A stretch of 64,000 nucleotides of DNA from Burkholderiales bacterium (lineage in GTDB: Bacteria > Pseudomonadota > Gammaproteobacteria > Burkholderiales > Burkholderiaceae_C): positions 62,001 to 126,000 of the forward strand of contig JAECRL010000007.1 of the NCBI GenBank assembly GCA_016000265.1, in the 5' to 3' direction. The notes under the pieces were generated by a model, which saw only the letters and a list, made by a program, of their open reading frames with translations, was not told where the DNA came from and searched no databases. Position 1 is the first letter of the stretch. Every line of letters starts with the position of its first letter. Below, piece by piece: positions 18,787 to 29,849 of this stretch. A program made the position numbers and the translations under genes.

Positions 18787-19470
18787 ATGCGCAAGACCAC
18801 CGCGATGGCCTGCTTGCTGGCCACGTTCGCCTCGCTCAGCCACGCCGAAGGCGCCGACAGCACCCACAACCCGTCGGGCCTGCGCCCCTTCCTGGGGCTG
18901 GGTTTCACGAGCGGGGGCGACACGATCACCCCCGTGATCCTCTCGACACCCAACAACGCCCAGCGGTACCGCGAAAGCATCAGCGCCGGCGGCGGGCTGG
19001 AGTTCCGCGCGGGCGCCAGCTACCGCTTGCCGGGGCAGCCGTTCAGCATCCAGGCCGCGGCGGCTTTGCACAACGACCAGACGAGCGGCATCAATGGCGA
19101 AAAACAGCGTTTTCGCCGCATCCCGGTGGAGCTGACCTTGCTTTGGCACGCCACCGACCGCACACGCATCGGCTTCGGCGTGCGCAAAGCCACCCACGCG
19201 GTCTTCAAGATGGACAACACACGCTGCGGTGCCACGCAGGAAACGGCGACCGACTGCAGCGGCAAAGCCCGGATGAAGTCGAACGTCGGCTTCTTGCTGG
19301 AGGCCGAGTACGCCGTGCTGCCCAACTGGAGCCTCAAAGCCCGCTACGTGTTCGAGTCGTTCCGGGTCAAGGATGCCAGCGGCCCTTGGCTGGAAGAAGG
19401 CCGGGTGCTGCTCGACGAGAAGTTCGAAGCCAACCACCTCGGCATCCAGAGCGTCTGGTACCTCAACTGA
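18787..19470 (+). CDS. Outer-membrane beta-barrel protein of unknown role
   Basis: The 227-residue product has a signal peptide (MRKTTAMACLLATFASLSHA) and then alternating amphipathic strands such as LRPFLGLGFTSGGD, RIPVELTLLWH and NWSLKARYVFESF, ending in an aromatic-rich strand IQSVWYLN. This is the pattern of small outer-membrane barrels (OmpW/OmpA-beta type). Two cysteines around residues 145-155 may form a loop disulfide. It stands alone between the polysaccharide locus and ung on the opposite strand. I recognise no specific function. Confidence 0.65.
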   Translation: MRKTTAMACLLATFASLSHAEGADSTHNPSGLRPFLGLGFTSGGDTITPVILSTPNNAQRYRESISAGGGLEFRAGASYRLPGQPFSIQAAAALHNDQTSGINGEKQRFRRIPVELTLLWHATDRTRIGFGVRKATHAVFKMDNTRCGATQETATDCSGKARMKSNVGFLLEAEYAVLPNWSLKARYVFESFRVKDASGPWLEEGRVLLDEKFEANHLGIQSVWYLN

Positions 19471-19501
19471 GCGAGACGAGGCGGACTCAGACGAGGCGGA
19501 C

Positions 19502-20326
19502 TCAGTCGAGCGACCAGTCCAGCGGCTGGCCTCGCTCGCGCCAGAAGGCCTGAGCCTGACCGAAATGCCCGTTGCCCAGGAAGGGCACGGGGCCACGCGA
19601 GGCCGACAACGGCGACGGGTGGTTGCTTTGCAGGATCAACAAACCGCCCGGGTCAGCGCCCAGGGCGCCACCGGCCGCCTGGCGGGCCTGCAGCAAGGCG
19701 GGCGCCTTGCGTTGTGCGTGCGCGCCCCACAGCATCACCACCCTCGGGCCGGCATCGGCCACCACGGCACAGGCCAGGGCATCGGTGAGCCGCTCCCAGC
19801 CCCAACCGGCGTGGCTGCCCGCTTCGCCGGCCTGCACGGTCAGCGCGGTGTTGAGCAGCAGCACACCGCGCTCGGCCCAGCCCTGCAGGCAGCCGTGAAC
19901 CGGCGCGCTCAGCCCCGGTTCACGCTGGATCTCCTTGCGGATGTTGCGCAAGCTGGGCGGGATGGCCACCCCCGGGCGCACCGAGAACGCCAGGCCATGG
20001 GCCTGACCGGGGCCGTGGTACGGGTCCTGGCCGAGGATCAGCACCTTCACGTCGGCTCGGCGGGTGAGGTGCAAGGCGTGGAAGACGTCGTCGGGGTAGA
20101 CGACGGCGCCTGAGGCCCGCGCGGCGTCAATGCGGGCGATCAAGGCCCGGCCCGCCGCGCTGGCTCGGAAGGCGTCGGTCAGCGGCCGCCAGTCGGCGGG
20201 CACCGCGTCAAACAGCTCATCGAGCGGGCGGGACAGCGCCGGGGCCTCGCAGGCCGCGGCGGGCCGCTCCTCATCGAAATCAAGCGCGCCCTGAGACACC
20301 GGATTCGCCTTGCGCCCCATGGCCAC
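19502..20326 (-). CDS. ung: Uracil-DNA glycosylase
   Basis: The 274-residue product removes uracil from DNA in base-excision repair. The family 1 motifs are present: water-activating loop LGQDPYHGPGQAHGLAFSV (about residues 98-117), a uracil-binding asparagine region LLLNTALTVQ and the leucine loop SNHPSPLSASRG (about 233). An N-terminal extension of about 40 residues precedes the conserved core and is common in Burkholderiales. Translation may start at this ATG or two codons later; neither has a strong ribosome-binding site. It ends the trp gene run, 9 bases after trpC. Confidence 0.95.
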   Translation of the reverse strand: MAMGRKANPVSQGALDFDEERPAAACEAPALSRPLDELFDAVPADWRPLTDAFRASAAGRALIARIDAARASGAVVYPDDVFHALHLTRRADVKVLILGQDPYHGPGQAHGLAFSVRPGVAIPPSLRNIRKEIQREPGLSAPVHGCLQGWAERGVLLLNTALTVQAGEAGSHAGWGWERLTDALACAVVADAGPRVVMLWGAHAQRKAPALLQARQAAGGALGADPGGLLILQSNHPSPLSASRGPVPFLGNGHFGQAQAFWRERGQPLDWSLD

Positions 20327-20335
20327 CCGCGCGGC

Positions 20336-21136
20336 TCAGTGGAACAGCTGCGCCAGCGCCAGGCCCGGATCAGGCTGGCGCATGAAGGCCTCACCGACCA
20401 GGAAGGCGTGCACGTCGGCGGCGCGCATGCGCTGCACATCCGCCGGACCGAGGATGCCGGACTCGGTCACCAGCAGGCGGTCGGCCGGCACGCGTGGCAG
20501 CAGGCCCAGCGTGGTGTCGAGCGTGACCTCGAAGGTGCGCAGGTTGCGGTTGTTGATGCCGACGAGCGGGGTCTTGAGCTTCAGGGCGCGGTCCAGCTCC
20601 TCGCCATCGTGCACCTCGACCAGCACGGCCATGCCGAGCTCGTGCGCCAGGGCCTCAAGGTCGCGCATCTGCGCGTCGTCCAGGCAGGCGGCGATCAGCA
20701 GGATGCAATCGGCGCCCATGGCCCGCGCGTCGTACACCTGGAAGGCGTCGACCATGAAGTCCTTGCGCAGCACGGGCAGGTTGCAGGCCTCGCGGGCTTG
20801 CTGGAGGTAGGCCTCGGCGCCCTGGAAGAAGCGCTCGTCGGTGAGCACGCTCAGGCAGGCGGCGCCGTGTTGCGCGTAGCTGCGCGCGATGTCGGCGGGC
20901 ACGAAGTGCTCGCGCAGCACGCCCTTGCTGGGGCTGGCCTTCTTGACCTCGGCGATGACGGCGGCCTGGCCCGCGGCCACCTTGGCGCGCAGGGCGGCGG
21001 TGAAGTCGCGCACGTCGTTCAGGTCGCGGTTGCGTTGCTCGGCTTGCGCGCGCACATCGGCCAGGGAGCGGGCCTGGAGCGCCAGCGCGATTTCTTCGTG
21101 CTTGACGGCGACGATCTGCTTGAGGATGTCGGACAT
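20336..21136 (-). CDS. trpC: Indole-3-glycerol phosphate synthase
   Basis: The 266-residue product converts CdRP to indole-3-glycerol phosphate, the fourth step after chorismate in tryptophan synthesis. The TIM-barrel motifs are visible: [15 protein letters not shown] (about 63), [21 protein letters not shown] (about 120), [14 protein letters not shown] (about 190) and ESGI (about 220). Single-domain form and length are standard. It follows trpD by 18 bases in the trpGDC run. Confidence 0.97.
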   Translation of the reverse strand: MSDILKQIVAVKHEEIALALQARSLADVRAQAEQRNRDLNDVRDFTAALRAKVAAGQAAVIAEVKKASPSKGVLREHFVPADIARSYAQHGAACLSVLTDERFFQGAEAYLQQAREACNLPVLRKDFMVDAFQVYDARAMGADCILLIAACLDDAQMRDLEALAHELGMAVLVEVHDGEELDRALKLKTPLVGINNRNLRTFEVTLDTTLGLLPRVPADRLLVTESGILGPADVQRMRAADVHAFLVGEAFMRQPDPGLALAQLFH

Positions 21137-21154
21137 GGGTTCCTTCTGCTGCGG

Positions 21155-22198
21155 TCAGCCTTGGGCGGCGGCCAGGCGCTGCGTGGCCTGCACGAATTGG
21201 GCGAGCTTCTCGGCGGCCCGGCCCGAGGCCAGGGCGTCGCGGGCGCGCTCGATGCCGTCGGCCAGGCTCGTGGCCACGTCGGCCGCGTACAAGGCCGCGC
21301 CGGCGTTCATCAAGACGATGTCGCGCGCCGGCCCCGGCTCGTTGCCCAGCACGCGCTGCAGGATGGCTTGCGACATCTCGCGCGTCTGCGCCTTGAGCAT
21401 GGAGCCGTCGTGCTCGGCGATGCCGAACTGGCCGGGGTGGATGCGGTACTCGCGCACCTCGCCATCTTTCAGCTCGGCCACCAGGGTGTCGCCGGCCAGG
21501 GTGATCTCGTCGAGGCCATCGCTGCCGTGCACGACCAGCACGTGCTTGGAGCCCAGGCGCTGCAACACGCGCGCCATGATGCCGACCAGGTCAGGGTGAA
21601 AGACGCCCATGAGCTGGTTGGGCGCGCCCGCCGGGTTGGTCAGGGGCCCGAGGATGTTGAACAGCGTGCGCACGCCCAGCTCCTTGCGGATGGGCGCGGC
21701 GTGCTTCATGGCGCCGTGGTGGTTGGGCGCGAACATGAAGCCGATGCCGGTGTCCGCCAGCGCCTGGGCCACGTGGGCGGGTTGCAGGTTGATGCCCACG
21801 CCCAGGGCTTCGAGCACGTCGGCGCTGCCGGTCGACGACGACACGGAACGACCGCCGTGCTTGGCCACGCGCGCGCCGGCGGCGGCGGCCACGAACATGG
21901 CCGTGGTGCTGATGTTGAAGGTGTGGGCGCCGTCGCCGCCGGTGCCGCACAGGTCCACCAGGTGGGCCTTGTCGGCCACCTCGACCGGCGTGGCGAACTC
22001 GCGCATGACCTGGGCCGCGGCGGTGACCTCGCCCACGGTTTCCTTCTTGACGCGCAGGCCGGTGATGAGGCCGGCCATCACCACGGGCGACATCTCACCC
22101 GTCATGATGCGGCGCATCAGGCCCAGCATCTCGTCGTGGAAGATCTCGCGGTGCTCGATGACGCGCTGCAGGGCTTGCTGGTCGGTGATCTGGCTCAT
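21155..22198 (-). CDS. trpD: Anthranilate phosphoribosyltransferase
   Basis: The 347-residue product joins anthranilate with PRPP, the second committed step to tryptophan. The glycine-rich [18 protein letters not shown] motif (about residues 80-97) binds PRPP, and [20 protein letters not shown] (about 108-127) and [11 protein letters not shown] (about 153) match the family. I chose [11 protein letters not shown] as the start because it lines up with the family N-terminus; nine further codons are open upstream. It is located 23 bases after trpG. Confidence 0.97.
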   Translation of the reverse strand: MSQITDQQALQRVIEHREIFHDEMLGLMRRIMTGEMSPVVMAGLITGLRVKKETVGEVTAAAQVMREFATPVEVADKAHLVDLCGTGGDGAHTFNISTTAMFVAAAAGARVAKHGGRSVSSSTGSADVLEALGVGINLQPAHVAQALADTGIGFMFAPNHHGAMKHAAPIRKELGVRTLFNILGPLTNPAGAPNQLMGVFHPDLVGIMARVLQRLGSKHVLVVHGSDGLDEITLAGDTLVAELKDGEVREYRIHPGQFGIAEHDGSMLKAQTREMSQAILQRVLGNEPGPARDIVLMNAGAALYAADVATSLADGIERARDALASGRAAEKLAQFVQATQRLAAAQG

Positions 22199-22221
22199 GG
22201 CGGGGACCTCAGGACAGGACG

Positions 22222-22806
22222 TCACATCTTCAGGAAGTTGGCCAGCATGGCGTGGCCGTGCTCGGTCAGGATGGACTCGGGGTGGAACTGCACGCCCTCC
22301 AAAGGCGCGAAGTTCGCATCGGTCAGCGAGCCCTTGTGGCGCACGCCCATGATCTCGCCGTCGTCCGTCTCAGCCGAGATGTGCAGGCAATCGGGCAGCG
22401 TGGCGCGCTCGATCGCCAGCGAGTGGTAGCGGATCACGGTGAACTGTTTGGGCAGGCCGGCAAACACACCTTGCTCGTCGGTCGTGATGACGCTGGTCTT
22501 GCCGTGCATCTGCTCGCGGGCGCGGATCACCTTGCCGCCCAAGGCCGCGCCGATGCTCTGGTGGCCCAGGCACACGCCCAGGATGGGCAGCTGGCCTGCA
22601 AAGCGCTGCAGCGCGGGCACGCACACGCCGGCTTCAGCGGGTGAGCAGGGGCCGGGCGAGAGCACCAGGCGGTCGGGCTTCAGGGCGGCGATTTCGTCGA
22701 GGGTGACCTCGTCGTTGCGCACCACCTTGACCTCTTCACCCAGTTCGCAGAAGTACTGCACCAGGTTGAAGGTGAAGCTGTCGTAGTTGTCGATCATCAG
22801 CAGCAT
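22222..22806 (-). CDS. trpG: Anthranilate synthase glutamine amidotransferase component
   Basis: The 194-residue product is the class I glutamine amidotransferase subunit that gives ammonia to TrpE. The catalytic triad is in place: cysteine in [11 protein letters not shown] (about residue 79-84) and histidine/glutamate in [10 protein letters not shown] (about 171-175); the N-terminus [18 protein letters not shown] is typical. Such proteins often also serve folate synthesis as PabA. It heads the trpGDC run, but its partner trpE lies 3.7 kb upstream, beyond two unrelated genes. Confidence 0.95.
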   Translation of the reverse strand: MLLMIDNYDSFTFNLVQYFCELGEEVKVVRNDEVTLDEIAALKPDRLVLSPGPCSPAEAGVCVPALQRFAGQLPILGVCLGHQSIGAALGGKVIRAREQMHGKTSVITTDEQGVFAGLPKQFTVIRYHSLAIERATLPDCLHISAETDDGEIMGVRHKGSLTDANFAPLEGVQFHPESILTEHGHAMLANFLKM

Positions 22807-23051
22807 GGACGCGTTCCTCAAGCATTCCTCAAAGCAGCCCGTCGGGTGAGCCTGGCTCTGCGGTTTGAAGCATGGGCAGGCTTTGTACCAGACCCATCGG
22901 TGTCCCCGGTGTCAGGACCCCTGTCTGGGCGTCGCCGCAGGGGTTGCGGCGAGCGGGGTCGTGTGGTCATGCGGTGGCGTCACCGCCACCAGCGGATATC
23001 CCTGGGAGAGAGGGTGGACATGACCGGGGCTTGCTGCATGATGCCCATTCT

Positions 23052-24167
23052 ATGTCAGCTCCCCGAAACCCCGCCGTCGCCGCGCCCCTGCTGGGCCTGG
23101 AAATCATGCGCTTCGTGTGCGCCGTCTCGGTGTTGATCTGGCACCACCAGCACTTCTACGTGGTGGGGGCGGCACACGTGGGCTACGTGCCCTCGCAGCA
23201 GCCCGGCTTCGACTGGCTCAAGCCGTTTTACCTGCACGGCTGGCTCGGGGTGCAGGCCTTCTGGGCGCTGTCGGGCTTCATCTTTTTCTGGAAGTACGCG
23301 CAGCCCGTCTCGCAAGGCCGCGTGAGGGCGGGGCGCTTCGCCTGGCTGCGCTTTTCGCGGCTCTACCCCCTGCACCTGGTGACGCTGCTGGCGGTGCTGC
23401 CGCTGATCGCCTGGTACCGCGCGCAGACCGGGCAGGACTACGTCTACCAGCACAACGACGCCTCGCACTTCCTGCGCCAGCTGCTGCTGGCCAGCGACTG
23501 GGACGGGCGCAGCGAGTGGTCGTTCAACGGGCCGATCTGGAGCATCTCCATCGAGGTGCTGGCCTACGCGGTGTTCTTCACCTTGAGCAAGCTGGGCTGG
23601 GTGCGCCCCTGGCAGATCGCCGCCGTGATCGGCGCCACCGGCGTGGTCTACGCGCTCAAACTGACGCCGCACCCGCTGGTGCTGTGCCTGTTCTTCTTCT
23701 ACCTGGGGGGGCTGACGCACGCGGCCTGGCGGCGAATGGCCAAGCTGGGTGGGACGCACCAGGCGAGCGCCTGGTGGGGCGTTGCGCTGGCCTTGCTGGG
23801 TGGCACCGCCCTGGTCGCCGCAGGCCGACTGCCCCCGATGTTCTACGTGGCGCTGCTGGCGCCACTGGCCATGCTGGTGCTGCTGCGCCTGGTGCGCACC
23901 CATTCGGCGACGTGGCAAGCGCGCCTGACCTTGCTGGGCCACACGACCTACGGCAGCTACCTGCTGCACTTCCCGTTGCAGTTGCTGGTGGCCAACCTCA
24001 GCGGCGCCCAGCCCGAGCGCCTGCCCCTGCAACACCCGGCCTGGCTGCTGGGCTACCTGGTGCTGACCTTCGCGCTGGCGGCGGCCAGCCACCGCTGGAT
24101 CGAGGCCCCGGCCCAGGAAGCCCTGCGGGCCTGGGGCGAGCGGCGCCTGTTCAGGTCGCGGGCTTGA
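23052..24167 (+). CDS. Acyltransferase 3 family membrane protein (OafA/YrhL type)
   Basis: The 371-residue product is a multi-pass inner-membrane protein with about ten hydrophobic segments. The early LGLEIMRFVCAVSVLIWHHQHF segment holds the conserved arginine-to-histidine motif of acyltransferase 3 enzymes, and WSFNGPIWSISIEVLAYA carries the W-S-I-S-x-E signature. Such proteins O-acetylate surface glycans or other extracytoplasmic acceptors. The start MSAPRNPAV was chosen because the conserved region begins a few residues later. It lies on the opposite strand inside the trp block and its last 17 bases overlap the end of the GGDEF/EAL gene. Confidence 0.85.
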   Translation: MSAPRNPAVAAPLLGLEIMRFVCAVSVLIWHHQHFYVVGAAHVGYVPSQQPGFDWLKPFYLHGWLGVQAFWALSGFIFFWKYAQPVSQGRVRAGRFAWLRFSRLYPLHLVTLLAVLPLIAWYRAQTGQDYVYQHNDASHFLRQLLLASDWDGRSEWSFNGPIWSISIEVLAYAVFFTLSKLGWVRPWQIAAVIGATGVVYALKLTPHPLVLCLFFFYLGGLTHAAWRRMAKLGGTHQASAWWGVALALLGGTALVAAGRLPPMFYVALLAPLAMLVLLRLVRTHSATWQARLTLLGHTTYGSYLLHFPLQLLVANLSGAQPERLPLQHPAWLLGYLVLTFALAAASHRWIEAPAQEALRAWGERRLFRSRA

Positions 24168-26427
24168 GTGCGGGCTGGAGCCAGGTCGTGGCCTCTTCGG
24201 CGCTGAGCGGTCGCGCGTAGAGGTAGCCCTGCAAGGCGTGGCAGCCCGCGTCGCGCGCGGCCTGTGCGTGGGCCGCGGTCTCCACGCCTTCGGCCACCAC
24301 GTCCAGGCGCAACACGGCGGCGAGGTCGCAGATGGCCTTGACCACCGCCACCGCGTCCGAGGCCGGCATGGGGTCGATGAGGCTGCGGTCGATCTTGACG
24401 GTGTGCAGCGGCAGGCTGCGCAGCATGTTGAGCGAGGAAAAGCCCGTTCCGAAGTCGTCGAGTGCCACCTCGACGCCCTGCTCGCGCAGCTGCTGGATGT
24501 GGGCGTTGGCCTGGTCCATGTGCATGACGGCGGCCGACTCGGTGATCTCCAGCGTCAAGGTGGCGTGGGCCAGTCCATGGCGCCGCAAGGTCTCGATGAC
24601 CTGCGCGGGGAAGGCCTCGTCGAGCAGCTGCAAGGGCGAGACGTTGACGGCCACGGGGACCAGGTGCAGGCCCGCGTCGCGCCAGGCGGCCAGCTGTTCG
24701 CAGGCCTGGTCGAGGATCTGCGCGCCCAGCGGCACGATGAGGCCGGTGCGCTCGGCCGCGGGGATGAAGTCCAGCGGGTTGACGCGGCCCAGGCCGGGGC
24801 GGTCCCAGCGCACCAGGGCCTCGAAGCCGATGAGCTGCCCGCCCTGAGCGGCCACCTTGGGCTGGTAGACCAGGGTGAATTCGTGGTTCTGCAGGCCGGC
24901 GCGCAAGGCCTGCTCGGCGTTGAAGAAGGCGGCCATGCCCTCCTTGATCTGCTCGGCGGCGAACTGCACGGAGGTGCCCGGCAGCCGCTTGGCCTCGTGC
25001 ATGGCGGCGTGCGCGGCCTGCAGCAGCTCCTGTGGCCCCGGGGCCGACGAGGGGTGCGTGGCCACGCCCATGGAGACATCGAGGTAGAAGCGGTGCTCCC
25101 CCACCTGCAGGGGCTCGGTCAACAGGCCACGCACCGCGTGGGCCAGCTCGGTGGCCATGCGCGCGGCGTCGTCGGCCGAGGCCAGCAAGGCGAACTCGTC
25201 CTCGCCCAGGCGCATGAGTTCGGCGCGCTCGTGCAGGGCCTGCTGCAGGCGTTGGGCCAGGGCCACCAGCACCTCGTCGCCGACCTGGTGGCCATGCGCC
25301 TCGTTGAAGAACTTGAAGCGGTCGACGTCCATGAGCAGCAGCACGAAGGCGCGCCGCCCGGCGTCGTCGAACGAGGCCTGCAGGCGCTGCAGGAGCGCGT
25401 GCCGGTTGGGCAAGCCCGTGAGCTCGTCGTGCTGGCTGCGCCATTGCAAGGCGCGCGCGGCATCGCGGTGGGCGGTCTCGTCGGAGACCACGACCTGCAA
25501 GGCCGCCTGGCCGTCCCAGTCAACCGGCCAGGCCTTGAAGCGCAGGTCCAGGCGGCGCCCGTCCAGCGACAGCCGCTCGCCTTCCCACTCGGCCTGGGGG
25601 CGCTGGCCGCGCACCACCGCCAGGGCCATGGATTCGGCGTGGTCGCGCTCGGCGTCCGGCACCGTGCGGCGCACCCACTCGCGCGAGAACACCTCGGGCG
25701 CGTCGGAGACCCGGTCCATGCCGAAGATGCGGCGAAACGCCGGGTTGGCGTAGGCCACGTGGCCGCGACGCACCACGGCCACGCCCTGGTGCGAGCGCTC
25801 GGTGAGCTCGAAGAAGCGGTCCTTGAGCCGGTTGGCGCGCGCCGCCGAGCGCACCATGGCCGCGTAGATCAGCGCCAGGCACAGCACCACGCGCAACACG
25901 GCGGCCACCGCGGTCTGCACAGGGGCGGCCGGGTCGCCCCAGATGACGAAGGGCAGGAAGTTCAGCCCCAGCAAGACCAGCACGACGCCGGTGATGCGCT
26001 CGCCTTGCCCCAAGGGCCACAACCAGCGGCAAACGATCAGCCCCGCCGCCGTGTTCATCAGCGCCACCCCGGCCTGCGCCAGTTGCGTGTCGATGCTCAG
26101 CAGCAGCGCGTAGAACGCGGCCTGGCCGAAGAACAGGGCCGGGGCCGTGCGCGGGGGCCAGTTCTGGCGCGACAGGTGGGCGAAGCCCCCGATCAACAAG
26201 GTGATGCTGCCGGCTGCGACCGACACCAGCCCGACGAATCCGAGGGCCGCCCAGACCGGCTCAGGCTGGCGCCAGGCCCAGTAGGCCAGCGGGTTGAAGC
26301 AGAAGACGAGGTGCGCCAGCCCCAGCAGCGCCGCGAACCGCTGAGCGCGGTCCTTGTGCCACACCAGCAGCAGCGCGCTGCCGGTGACGATCATCACGGC
26401 GGTGTAGAAAGCGTAGGGGTACAGCAC
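24151..26427 (-). CDS. Membrane PAS-GGDEF-EAL protein, probable c-di-GMP phosphodiesterase
   Basis: The 758-residue product has about seven membrane helices (residues 5-190), a PAS-like domain (about 205-320), a GGDEF domain (about 330-490) and an EAL domain (about 505-750). The GGDEF motif reads GEDEF, so the second glycine is a glutamate, which argues against diguanylate cyclase activity. The EAL domain keeps EALVRWDRPGLG, NVSPLQLL, EITESAAVM, DDFGTGFSSL, KIDRSLI and AEGVET, so c-di-GMP hydrolysis is likely. The ligand sensed by the membrane part is unknown. It sits between trpE and trpG on the same strand. Confidence 0.88.
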   Translation of the reverse strand: MLYPYAFYTAVMIVTGSALLLVWHKDRAQRFAALLGLAHLVFCFNPLAYWAWRQPEPVWAALGFVGLVSVAAGSITLLIGGFAHLSRQNWPPRTAPALFFGQAAFYALLLSIDTQLAQAGVALMNTAAGLIVCRWLWPLGQGERITGVVLVLLGLNFLPFVIWGDPAAPVQTAVAAVLRVVLCLALIYAAMVRSAARANRLKDRFFELTERSHQGVAVVRRGHVAYANPAFRRIFGMDRVSDAPEVFSREWVRRTVPDAERDHAESMALAVVRGQRPQAEWEGERLSLDGRRLDLRFKAWPVDWDGQAALQVVVSDETAHRDAARALQWRSQHDELTGLPNRHALLQRLQASFDDAGRRAFVLLLMDVDRFKFFNEAHGHQVGDEVLVALAQRLQQALHERAELMRLGEDEFALLASADDAARMATELAHAVRGLLTEPLQVGEHRFYLDVSMGVATHPSSAPGPQELLQAAHAAMHEAKRLPGTSVQFAAEQIKEGMAAFFNAEQALRAGLQNHEFTLVYQPKVAAQGGQLIGFEALVRWDRPGLGRVNPLDFIPAAERTGLIVPLGAQILDQACEQLAAWRDAGLHLVPVAVNVSPLQLLDEAFPAQVIETLRRHGLAHATLTLEITESAAVMHMDQANAHIQQLREQGVEVALDDFGTGFSSLNMLRSLPLHTVKIDRSLIDPMPASDAVAVVKAICDLAAVLRLDVVAEGVETAAHAQAARDAGCHALQGYLYARPLSAEEATTWLQPALKPAT

Positions 26428-26542
26428 GGGCCAGGGCGACTCGGTTGGATGCCGGGGACACCACAGAATCGGCCAGGCACCGGCGCACCAACATGGGTGA
26501 AATCCCCTGTGAGGCGTGACATGCGCCCCGTTTCAAACGCGC

Positions 26543-28030
<1,488 letters not shown>

Positions 28031-28375
28031 GGCAGCTGGGCCTCCAAGCCCGTTGGCGTGCGACCTGGGCTCGGGCTGACTCGTTTACCAGCGCTTACCC
28101 ATTTCGCCCGATGGCACGATGACGTGCGCGTGACGGCCACCTATGATCGCGCCGCTCACACACACAAAACCTTCAGGCAGGAATCAGCGACGCCAGGGCC
28201 ATGCCCCCCGGTCGTGCGCACCTTTGGTCTGTTTGCGTGAGACGAACATGAACTCAGTGTAGCAGGGGGTGCCCTTGCCCAGGGTCTACCCTTGGGGCGA
28301 GGGAAAACGCAGGTTGTGTGAAACGCTGCACGAGTAACAATTGATTACCGACCGCTAACGACAAGAGACACGACC
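28031..28375. other. Divergent intergenic region trpE / chalcone-isomerase-like gene
   Basis: No gene is seen in these 345 bases. They must contain the start signals for trpE (minus) and the chalcone-isomerase-like gene (plus). On the plus strand TTGTGT (28314) and TAACAAT (28335) are a weak candidate promoter pair with short spacing. I find no run of tryptophan codons that would indicate leader-peptide attenuation on the minus strand. Confidence 0.5.
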
Positions 28376-29026
28376 ATGACACTCAACCTGGTTGCTCCGG
28401 CCCACATCGGCCGTCGACTCCTCTGCGCCGCAGGGGTGGGTTTGGCGGCGGCCCTGATGGCAGCACCCGACGCGCACGCCCAGAGCGCCGACACGGTGGG
28501 CGTGCACTACACCCCGGCCATCAAGGTCGAAGGCACCCCCCTGACGCTCAACGGCACCGGCATCTCCTACCGCGCGGTGGCCAAGCTGTACACGGTGGGC
28601 CTGTACGTGCCCCAGAAATCGACCAAGGCCGAGGTGATTTTCTCCACCGGCGGCCCCAAGGAACTGCGCTTCGTCATGCTGCAAGGCATGCGCGTCGACG
28701 AAATCGGCAAGGTCATCACCAAAGGCATCGAGTCCAACAGCAGCCGCGAAGAGTTCTTCCGCCTGATCCCGGCCATCCGCACCATGGGCGAGCAGTTCTC
28801 GCGCATTCGCCGCATGAACGCCAACGACACCCTGTCGGTGGAGTACGTGCCCAAGCGCGGCACCATGTTCTACGTCAACGGCTCGCCCGCGGGCCTGCCG
28901 ATCGCCGACCCGACCTTCTTCCCCGCCATCCTGCGCGTGTGGCTGGGCGTGAACCCCACCACGCAGGACCTCAAGGACGCGCTGCTGGACCACCGCGCAG
29001 CGCCGGTGCTCGAAGCGCTGCTCTGA
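28376..29026 (+). CDS. Periplasmic chalcone-isomerase-like domain protein
   Basis: The 216-residue product has a signal peptide ending near APDAHAQS and a single chalcone-isomerase-like fold: LTLNGTGISYRAVAKLYTVGLYVP is the typical first beta-helix element, with LRFVMLQGMRVDEIGKVITKG and RGTMFYVNGSPAGLPIADP following. Bacterial members of this family are periplasmic and are not thought to be flavonoid enzymes; their role is not settled. Length fits the family. It lies between divergent trpE and convergent gph with no operon partner. Confidence 0.75.
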   Translation: MTLNLVAPAHIGRRLLCAAGVGLAAALMAAPDAHAQSADTVGVHYTPAIKVEGTPLTLNGTGISYRAVAKLYTVGLYVPQKSTKAEVIFSTGGPKELRFVMLQGMRVDEIGKVITKGIESNSSREEFFRLIPAIRTMGEQFSRIRRMNANDTLSVEYVPKRGTMFYVNGSPAGLPIADPTFFPAILRVWLGVNPTTQDLKDALLDHRAAPVLEALL

Positions 29027-29755
29027 TCAGCCGGCGAACAGGCGCGCCCAGTCGACCTGATCGAGCCGATCCACGTGGGCCAGGGCCGGCACCTCGATGA
29101 TCGGCTGGCCGTGGTTGTAGCCGTAAGTCACCAGCAGAACCGGGCAGCCGGCGGCGCGCGCCGCCTGGGCGTCGTTGCTGGAGTCGCCCACCATCAGCGT
29201 GCTTGACGGCCGGTGGCCCAGCGCCTCGCAGGTTTTGAGCAAGGGCAGGGGGTCGGGCTTCTTGCGCTCGAAGGCGTCCCCCCCGAAAACATGCAGGAAG
29301 TGGCCCCGCAGGCCCTTGGCGCGCAAGAGCTGCTCGGCGAACGCCGTGGGCTTGTTGGTCAGGCAGGCCAGGGGAACGGCCAGCTTGTGCAGCTGCGCCA
29401 GGCCCGCTTCCACCCCCGAAAACACCTCGGCGTGCTGGCCGTTGAGCCGCTCGTAATGGCGCTGGTAATGGCGCCAGGCTTCGGGCACGGCCGCCAGGGC
29501 CTCGGCGGCGTCATCGGGCAGGCCCCAGGCGTGGGCCAGGCAGCGGCGCAGCAGGTCCTCGGTGCCCTTGCCCACGGTGTGGGAGATGAAGTCGCGGTCC
29601 ACGCGCGCCACCTCGACGGGGTGGCAACCCATGTCGGCGAGGGTCGGCTGCATCACGGCGACGAAGTCCCCGAGGGTGTCGACCAGGGTGCCGTCGAGGT
29701 CGATGATGGCGGCGGTGAGGGGATGTTGGTTCAACGGAATAGAGTCAGTAACCAT
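29027..29755 (-). CDS. gph: Phosphoglycolate phosphatase (HAD family)
   Basis: The 242-residue product is a HAD hydrolase. Motif I is IIDLDGTLVDT (about residues 17-27), motif II is ACLTNKPTAFA (about 130), motif III lysine in FERKKPDPLPLL (about 160) and motif IV TLMVGDSSNDAQAA (about 183). Assignment to Gph rests on overall pattern and its location near trpEGDC, which is common in Burkholderiales (gph next to trpE). The ATG at 29755 lies at the junction between two copies of a 16-base repeat, so the first codons are encoded by repeat sequence; a later TTG at about 29735 is an alternative start. Confidence 0.85.
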   Translation of the reverse strand: MVTDSIPLNQHPLTAAIIDLDGTLVDTLGDFVAVMQPTLADMGCHPVEVARVDRDFISHTVGKGTEDLLRRCLAHAWGLPDDAAEALAAVPEAWRHYQRHYERLNGQHAEVFSGVEAGLAQLHKLAVPLACLTNKPTAFAEQLLRAKGLRGHFLHVFGGDAFERKKPDPLPLLKTCEALGHRPSSTLMVGDSSNDAQAARAAGCPVLLVTYGYNHGQPIIEVPALAHVDRLDQVDWARLFAG

Positions 29756-29815
29756 GGAATAGAGTCCGTAAAGGTTGGCCGACTTCGATTGCCTCCACAG
29801 GAATAGAGTCCGTAA
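29736..29815. repeat. Three direct copies of a 16-base repeat at the gph start
   Basis: Read on the minus strand the unit TTACGGACTCTATTCC occurs at 29815-29800 and 29771-29756 exactly and at 29751-29736 with one change (TTACTGACTCTATTCC). Start-to-start distances are 44 and 20 bases, close to whole helical turns, so all copies face the same side of the DNA. The array covers the gph promoter region and its first codons, as operator sites would. The units are too short and uneven for a CRISPR array. Confidence 0.8.
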
Positions 29816-29849
29816 GCAGTCAGCGGATTGACATTGATGTTCGCAGAAA

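Noticed and set aside
28260..28345. Tryptophan attenuator ahead of trpE
   Set aside because: No short frame with tandem Trp codons and no terminator-like hairpin was found upstream of trpE on the minus strand.
29736..29815. Possible CRISPR array
   Set aside because: Units are only 16 bases, the gaps are 4 and 28 bases, and no cas gene is present.
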